Source: Methylococcales bacterium (GTDB lineage Bacteria > Pseudomonadota > Gammaproteobacteria > Methylococcales > Methylomonadaceae). Taken from it: DNA of 10,952 nucleotides. Under the pieces are notes generated by a model. That model worked only from the letters and a program-made list of their open reading frames with translations, ran no database searches and was not told the DNA's origin. A program made the position numbers and the translations under genes. Position 1 is the first letter of the stretch. Each line of letters opens with the position of its first letter. The DNA is taken from the NCBI GenBank assembly GCA_009692395.1, contig SHZG01000071.1, positions 1-10,952 on the forward strand, read 5' to 3'. Shown here piece by piece: positions 7,527 to 10,952 of the stretch.

Positions 7527-7548
7527 GGGTCTGTGCCTTGTGCCAGCC
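7527..7548 (+). repeat. 22-base direct repeat, copy 2
   Basis: GGG-T-CTGTGCCTTGTGCCAGCC, the second copy of the repeat at 7288-7309. It runs directly into an imperfect hairpin at 7546-7572 (GCCCT, ATAAC / GTTAT, AGGGC) located 24 bases beyond the helicase stop. That hairpin has no T-tract on the helicase strand. Apart from the direct repeats, the composite palindrome and two weak hairpins, I see nothing else in the 363-base gap 7233-7595, and no credible gene. Confidence 0.8.
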
Positions 7549-7595
7549 CTTAATAACAGACGTTATCAGGGCAACCACAAGGGATTTCCCAGACT

Positions 7596-8948
7596 TTATG
7601 CGTCGGTAGCGATTGGCGTTACTGGCTGTGTTGCAATGGGCGCGGTAGTCGGTACTCGACGTTTACCGACATTTTTCTTATCGCGCAGGCGAACTTTCAC
7701 TTTAATAACTTCTGCTTTTTTAGGCTCTGGTTTGCCTTTACTGCCAACGGCTTTACCAGAGGCTTTGAGTTTTTTCGGGCCTTGATATTTAGCGGCTAAC
7801 TCTTTAATGGTGCGGCGTATGAAGTTTTGTTTTAAAAAGCGTTCGATGCTGGACATTAAATTCCATTCGGTGTGCTTCACTAGGGCAATGGTTGTGCCTA
7901 GTTCATCAGCACGACCTGTACGACCAATGCGGTGAATATAATCAATGCCGTTTCTCGGCACATCAAAATTAACCACCAGATTAATACCGCTGACATCTAA
8001 ACCACGCGCCGCCAAATCAGTGGCAACGATAATGTTAATAACACCTTCACGAAATAACTGCATGGTGCGATTACGGTCTCTTTGTTCCATTTCACCGTGC
8101 AGTACGCCGACGCGCAATTTTTTACCGCGTAATGGCCCTTGCAACATATCGGCTTGTAAGCGGCTGTTGGTAAAAATTAAGGCTTTGTCGTAATCATCAT
8201 TAAGCAATAACCACGCTAATAACTTTTGTTTGTGGTCGTTATCATCCGCGAGAATGATTTGCTGGGTGATGTTGGCGTGTCCGTCTTGCAGGGTGTTTAA
8301 GGCGACTACTTTGTGATTAGTTAAAATTTTATCGGCGATTCTAATGACACCAAAATGCGTCAGGGTCGCAGAAAATAACAACGTTTGCCGCGCGGCGTTA
8401 CAGTGCCTGACGATGTTTAATACGTCTTCGCTGAAACCCATGTCTAGCATACGGTCGGCTTCATCGAGTACCAGCACTTCAAGATGGGTGAAATCACCAC
8501 TTTCTTGATTCATCAACTCTACCAAGCGGCCGGGTGTGGCAACAATGATTTCAAAATTGCGGCGTAATAGGCTTTGGTGTTGCTTGAAATCTTCACCGCC
8601 CGTGATTAAACCGACTTTTAATTCAGTGAATTCAATGAGTTGCTGACATTGCTCGAATGTTTGTCTGGCTAATTCGCGAGTCGGTGACAATATCAATGCA
8701 CGCGTACCAAACAGGGTTGAGCGCGAGTTAAGCAAGCGTTGTAACAATGGCAATAGGAAAGCGACGGTTTTTCCGCTACCTGTTTTGGCACTGACTAATA
8801 AGTCTTTATAGACTAACGCGAGTGGAATGGCTTGTTCTTGTACTGGCGTTGGATGCTCAAAGCCTATTTTTTTAACGGCTAGTAGCAGTGGTTCGGCAAG
8901 TGCAAAGCTAGTAAATAATAGCGGGGAGGAATCTGGAGTAGAGGGCAT
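7596..8948 (-). CDS. DEAD-box ATP-dependent RNA helicase, SrmB-like
   Basis: 450 residues from ATG 8948. All core motifs are present: the Q motif region FTSFAL with PTPVQ (Gln37), motif I AKTGSGKT (54-61), PTRELA (89-94), TPGR (138-141), DEAD (162-165), SAT (193-195), ATDLAARGLD (309-318) and HRIGRTGR (339-346). A lysine-rich basic tail (about 391-432) probably binds RNA. LHGEMEQRDRN, DYIHRIGRTGR and the post-core 'RRTIKEL' segment resemble SrmB, which helps assemble the 50S ribosomal subunit; RhlE-type proteins are the alternative. The frame extends to a TTG at 9002, but the extra 18 residues (MLELAYNARILSFSIQRF) are not helicase-like and their coding region holds a TATAAT. I therefore prefer the ATG at 8948, although no clear ribosome site precedes it. 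Confidence 0.9.
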   Translation of the reverse strand: MPSTPDSSPLLFTSFALAEPLLLAVKKIGFEHPTPVQEQAIPLALVYKDLLVSAKTGSGKTVAFLLPLLQRLLNSRSTLFGTRALILSPTRELARQTFEQCQQLIEFTELKVGLITGGEDFKQHQSLLRRNFEIIVATPGRLVELMNQESGDFTHLEVLVLDEADRMLDMGFSEDVLNIVRHCNAARQTLLFSATLTHFGVIRIADKILTNHKVVALNTLQDGHANITQQIILADDNDHKQKLLAWLLLNDDYDKALIFTNSRLQADMLQGPLRGKKLRVGVLHGEMEQRDRNRTMQLFREGVINIIVATDLAARGLDVSGINLVVNFDVPRNGIDYIHRIGRTGRADELGTTIALVKHTEWNLMSSIERFLKQNFIRRTIKELAAKYQGPKKLKASGKAVGSKGKPEPKKAEVIKVKVRLRDKKNVGKRRVPTTAPIATQPVTPIATDA

Positions 8949-8981
8949 GAATCTTTGAATGGAAAAACTAAGGATTCGTGC

Positions 8982-8987
8982 ATTATA
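8982..8987 (-). promoter_or_regulatory. -10 element (TATAAT) of the helicase gene
   Basis: A perfect TATAAT on the minus strand, 33 bases before ATG 8948, predicts transcription starting near 8975 and a leader of about 27 bases. The -35 region about 17 bases upstream is a poor match. Its position inside the frame extension to TTG 9002 argues that the extension is not translated. Confidence 0.5.
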
Positions 8988-9015
8988 AGCTAACTCAAGC
9001 AATATCCACGAAAAA

Positions 9016-9060
9016 CACGAAAGGCACGAAAAATGAACTCAATGTTTCGTGCCTTTCGTG
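9016..9060 (-). terminator. Long perfect palindrome, probable slyD terminator
   Basis: Perfect 16-base arms CACGAAAGGCACGAAA (9016-9031) and TTTCGTGCCTTTCGTG (9045-9060) surround a 13-base loop. On the minus strand, downstream of slyD, the stem is followed directly by TTTTT, so it can act as an intrinsic terminator before the helicase promoter. The CACGAAA unit recurs within each arm and again just outside (CCACG at 9006-9010). This type of 'cacgaaa' repeat is common between genes in many bacterial genomes, so it may also be a dispersed repeat. Confidence 0.6.
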
Positions 9061-9090
9061 GACTATGCCATTTGTTTTTAAAACGTATAC

Positions 9091-9570
9091 TTAGTGGTGG
9101 CAACCTTCACCATGAACATGACCGTGATCTAATTCTTCTTCTGTAGCAGCTCTGACATCAACCACTTCAACATCAAATGTTAATGCCTGACCTGCTAATG
9201 GATGATTACCATCAATCGTTACATTATCACCGTCAATTTTAATGATGGTCACTGCGCCCGGCCCTTCACTGACATCGGCTTGAAACTGCATACCGACTTC
9301 TAGCTCATCAATACCTTCAAACATACTACGTGGAATCACTTGTACGCGATCTTCAACGAGTTCGCCATAGGCATCTTCAGCATCAAGACGCACTTTAAAT
9401 TTGTCACCAACGACTTTGCCATTCAAGGCTTGTTCTAGCCCAGAAATAATATTGCCTTCGCCATGTAGATACACTAACGCGTCGTCATCAATTGAACTGT
9501 CCAGCACTTCGCCGTCATCATTGGTCAAGGTGTAATGAATTGATACTGCTATGTTGTCAGCTATTTGCAT
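9091..9570 (-). CDS. slyD: FKBP-type peptidyl-prolyl isomerase SlyD
   Basis: 159 residues, very close to E. coli SlyD through the folded part. The FKBP domain begins with IAVSIHYTLTNDDGEVLDSS and YLHGEGNIISGLEQAL, then GDKFKVRLDAEDAYGE. The insert-in-flap chaperone domain follows (VIPRSMFEGIDELEVGMQF to about 120). The last FKBP strands include IDGNHPLAGQALTFDVEVV and ATEEELDHGH. The tail is His/Cys-containing (HGHVHGEGCHH, 149-159) but far shorter than the E. coli tail, leaving a reduced metal-binding segment. SlyD catalyses proline isomerisation and acts as a chaperone and nickel donor for hydrogenase and urease maturation; only the general role can be assumed here. It is transcribed leftward with its own upstream region and a strong palindrome after the stop. 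Confidence 0.93.
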   Translation of the reverse strand: MQIADNIAVSIHYTLTNDDGEVLDSSIDDDALVYLHGEGNIISGLEQALNGKVVGDKFKVRLDAEDAYGELVEDRVQVIPRSMFEGIDELEVGMQFQADVSEGPGAVTIIKIDGDNVTIDGNHPLAGQALTFDVEVVDVRAATEEELDHGHVHGEGCHH

Positions 9571-9605
9571 GATAAAAATCTCTTACTAATTAAAAAGCTG
9601 CTCAT

Positions 9606-9635
9606 AATATATGATTAATACGGCTTTTGTTTGAA
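9606..9635 (-). promoter_or_regulatory. Possible slyD promoter
   Basis: On the minus strand, TTCAAA (9635-9630) and TATATT (9611-9606) are separated by 18 bases and end 35 bases before the slyD ATG. A purine run (AAGAGA) lies 10 bases before the ATG as a moderate ribosome site. The matches are fair and the region is AT-rich, so chance similarity is possible. Confidence 0.35.
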
Positions 9636-9651
9636 AAAATGTAGATTAATT

Positions 9652-9686
9652 GTTGCGTATTTACTACCCAAATATTAATACGCGAC
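9652..9686. repeat. Inverted repeat upstream of slyD
   Basis: GTTGCGTATT (9652-9661) and AATACGCGAC (9677-9686) form a 10-base stem with one mismatch and a 15-base loop. A short ACGG/CCGT hairpin around five Ts follows directly on the plus strand. It could be an operator, the end of a decayed mobile element or a small terminator; the sequence does not decide. Confidence 0.45.
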
Positions 9687-9715
9687 GGTTTTTCCGTTCT
9701 CTAATATCGTCATTA

Positions 9716-9819
9716 ACATTCGTCCACAGCACATTTTGCGGATTTTGGATTGACTCCAAGTTCTTCTACTATCCTTCGTTACCGCTTACCAGATTCACCA
9801 CAAACTCTTTAAATTCCAT
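9716..9819 (-). pseudogene. Decayed IS3-type orfA (helix-turn-helix) remnant, frameshifted
   Basis: From ATG 9819 the minus strand reads MEFKEFVVNLVSGNEG and stops at 9771-9769. Shifting frame near 9775 gives RIVEELGVNPKS and ends in VDEC at TAA 9715-9713. Together these resemble the N-terminal helix-turn-helix of IS3-family OrfA ('EFKe.vV.Lv..g.s..ela.elGv.p.tl..W'). The lesions are a frameshift and early stops. The sequence just upstream on this strand begins TGGTGTGGCTACAC at 9846, which could be the left end of the element. The remnant is short and the match is by eye, so I am only moderately sure. Confidence 0.45.
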
Positions 9820-9846
9820 TCTATCGTTTATAGTGTAGCCACACCA

Positions 9847-10306
9847 GTACTTGGCTGTCGTGATAGACCTCTACTCACGGCAAGTCGTGGGCTGGTCTAT
9901 GGCTGAACACATGAGAGCAACGCTAGTGAATAACGCGCTGATCATGGCAATCTGGAAGCGAAAACCTGCTAAAGGCTTGCTCTGGCATACTGACCGAGGC
10001 AGTCAATACGCCTCCGATAGCCATCGAAAACTGCTTAGACAACACGGCATTCAGCAAAGCATGAGTCGCAAAGGCAACTGTTGGGACAACGCCGTTTCCG
10101 AGAGTTTCTTTCACACCCTAAAAACCGAATGCGTGAACCATGAAAACTATGCTACCCGTGAAGCCCCCAGAAAATCCATCTTCGACTACATCGAAGTCTT
10201 CTACAACCGACAACGCCTCCATTCTAACAATGGCTACCTGTCACCTGTAGAATTTGAAATGCAGTATAAAGCTGCTTAATAATGTGTCCTGAAAAGTGTT
10301 GACACA
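9847..10306 (+). mobile_element. Right half of an IS3-family insertion sequence
   Basis: This is the 3' part of orfB plus a likely terminal sequence. After the orfB stop (10279), TGTGTC at 10283-10288 and GACACA at 10301-10306 bracket CTGAAAAGTGTT. Ends of this appearance, finishing in CA, are common in IS3-family right inverted repeats. The left half (orfA, the start of orfB and the left repeat) is missing; unrelated sequence in the opposite orientation begins at 9846. No target duplication can be identified because the left end is gone. Confidence 0.65.
9848..10279 (+). pseudogene. IS3-family OrfB transposase, 5'-truncated
   Basis: The frame begins abruptly with YLAVVIDLYSRQVVGWSM, the middle of an IS3 OrfB integrase-core (rve) domain, and continues to a normal C-terminus. 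The second catalytic acid is in WHTDRGSQYAS (Asp48 counted from TTG 9851) and the catalytic Glu is in DNAVSESFF (Glu84). The usual ending YIEVFYNRQRLHSNNGYLSP is present. The first catalytic Asp, normally in a 'W.tDiTY' motif about 15-20 residues before YLAVV, is absent, and a stop lies just upstream at 9836-9838. The encoded fragment cannot catalyse transposition. An open frame from TTG 9851 gives 142 residues, but it is a truncation product, not a gene. Confidence 0.85.
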
Positions 10307-10335
10307 TCAAGAGCTGTTAGCAGAATTGAAGAAAA

Positions 10336-10666
10336 TTAAGCCGACTGAATCGCCTTAGTTTCAGCCCTTTTTATCACCACTGTAGCTTTTTGTTGTGATG
10401 ACATTGACCAGCTAATCTTAAACCCCAGCTTATCCAACATATCGAACATCGCATCAATGGTGAATTTCTCAATTTTTGAGTTCATTAAATCTGAAATCCG
10501 CGATTGTTTAATCGCCTAATTTTTCAGCCGCTTCCACTTGAGTCCATTTTTTATCCGCAATTAAACCGCTTAACATGATGGATAAATCCATTTTCATCAC
10601 TATTTTGTTGGCTTTTTCTTCATCATGGGTCACATGAAAATGGCTATCGTAAAATTTTAACACCAT
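10336..10666 (-). pseudogene. XRE-family (HigA-like) antitoxin, single-base frameshift, no toxin partner seen
   Basis: From ATG 10666 the minus strand reads MVLKFYDSHFHVTHDEEKAN, then a KMDLSIMLSGLI helix and WTQVEAAEKLG, stopping at TAA 10510-10508. One base of shift at about 10511-10515 restores IKQSRISDLMNSKIEKFTID, LDKLGFKISWSM and an ending at TAA 10338-10336. The joined product (about 109 residues) matches short XRE antitoxins of the COG5606 type, with an N-terminal 'F.vT.de.eA' segment and an HTH of the form 'l.Q.eAA..lgi.qsriSdl..gkie.Fsid'. The gene length is 331 bases, one more than a multiple of three. AAAGG about 11 bases before the ATG is a possible ribosome site. In this family the toxin (HigB/Gp49-like) usually precedes the antitoxin, but nothing of it is visible between 10667 and the IS1 end. 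Confidence 0.78.
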
Positions 10667-10753
10667 GATAATAAATACCTTTCATAAATATGTAGCTTAA
10701 TGCAAGGTGACAGTATATATAAAATTTTGAATAATATCTCGTAATGAAAAAAG

Positions 10754-10952
10754 GGTAGTGGGTTAAATCTGTGATGATAGATTAAAATCACGGGCAGAAT
10801 AACATCACACTTACCTAAAAGACCTTATGAGCTGCTACTAAGAAATCACCTGTCCATTCTGTAAAAGTAACCAGATTGGCAAGTCAGGACGCAATGCAAC
10901 GGGAGAGCCACGTTACCGTTGTCGAAACCCGTTGTGCATGACAAAAACCTTT
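10754..10952 (+). mobile_element. IS1-family element, left end (continues past the window)
   Basis: GGTAGTGGGTTAAAT at 10754-10768 is placed and shaped like an IS1 left inverted repeat (IS1 ends begin GGTAATGACTCC), about 73 bases before the insA start. The exact terminus is inferred, since the right end is outside the window. The short 10667-10753 stretch between this end and the XRE gene holds only AT-rich upstream sequence. Confidence 0.5.
10827..10952 (+). pseudogene. insA: IS1-family InsA (zinc-finger/HTH protein), partial, stop at codon 5
   Basis: ATG 10827 reads M-S-C-Y, then TAA at 10839-10841, followed by an uninterrupted frame to the window edge. The downstream residues EITCPFCKSNQIGKSGRNAT, then GEPRYRCRNPLC and KTF, are the InsA zinc-finger: CPFC (Cys9, Cys12 counting the stop), then RCRNPLC (Cys32, Cys37). 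InsA binds the IS1 ends and, through frameshifting with insB, contributes to the transposase. The rest of the gene and insB lie beyond the window. No other start codon occurs between the stop and the zinc finger except weak candidates such as ATC, so expression from this copy is doubtful. Confidence 0.75.

Noticed and set aside
7546..7572. Helicase intrinsic terminator
   Set aside because: A hairpin exists, but with internal mismatches and no T-tract on the helicase strand, so I did not annotate it as a terminator.
7540..7785. 81-codon plus-strand frame and other frames antisense to the helicase, channel and ligase genes
   Set aside because: These are opposite-strand shadows of well-supported genes, with low-complexity or meaningless products.
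9650..9838. 62-codon plus-strand open frame upstream of the IS3 fragment
   Set aside because: It has no recognisable domain and lies antisense to the better-supported orfA remnant.
10308..10358. Plus-strand frame after the IS3 end reading QELLAELKKIKPTESP, a possible antitoxin tail
   Set aside because: It is only 16 codons, has no start, and overlaps the coherent C-terminus of the XRE gene on the other strand.
164..10841. Stop-codon reassignment or suppression explaining the in-frame TAA and TAG codons
   Set aside because: Both TAA and TAG are involved, the core genes end normally with these codons, and only decaying accessory genes are affected; nonsense decay is simpler.
1..10952. CRISPR array, phage genes or a complete defence system
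   Set aside because: No regularly spaced direct repeats, no phage structural genes and no nuclease, helicase or effector cluster typical of defence loci were seen; the only helicase is a housekeeping RNA helicase.

Overview
The window looks like a low-to-medium GC gammaproteobacterial chromosome segment. The core genes (SlyD, SrmB-like helicase, YbfF-like esterase, MscK-like channel) are closest to gammaproteobacterial families. The density of decayed insertion sequences and toxin-antitoxin genes, plus palindromic intergenic repeats, recalls Thiotrichales or Methylococcales genomes. That placement is inference; no rRNA or other marker is present.

Layout. Positions 1-683 are a decaying accessory patch: the 3' end of an IS110-family transposase, then a BrnT/BrnA toxin-antitoxin pair in which each gene carries one in-frame stop codon. 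Positions 680-3596 form a minus-strand cluster read right to left: a DUF445 membrane protein, a YbfF-like alpha/beta hydrolase, and a Wzy_C-family O-antigen ligase starting 7 bases after the hydrolase stop. The 3' end of the ligase gene overlaps, in another frame, a short out-of-frame piece that reads like the C-terminus of a WYL-domain regulator. On the plus strand, 3768-7232 encodes a 1154-residue MscS-family channel of the MscK type. A 363-base convergent gap (7233-7595) holds a composite palindromic repeat lying between two 22-base direct repeats. The minus strand then carries an SrmB-like DEAD-box helicase (7596-8948, restarted from an ATG) and slyD (9091-9570), separated by a long perfect palindrome that probably terminates slyD.

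From about 9700 to the right edge the sequence is again accessory: a frameshifted IS3-type orfA remnant on the minus strand abuts a 5'-truncated IS3 orfB on the plus strand. These are followed by a frameshifted solitary XRE-family antitoxin gene and the left end of an IS1-type element whose insA has a stop at codon 5.

The intact genes are envelope or housekeeping functions: osmotic-downshock protection, LPS ligation, RNA remodelling and protein folding/metal handling. Both edges are mobile-element graveyards in which almost every accessory gene is broken by one nonsense codon, one frameshift or a truncation. I did not find a convincing undescribed system. The items most worth a second look are the out-of-frame WYL tail, the composite palindrome and the repeated single-lesion decay of accessory genes.
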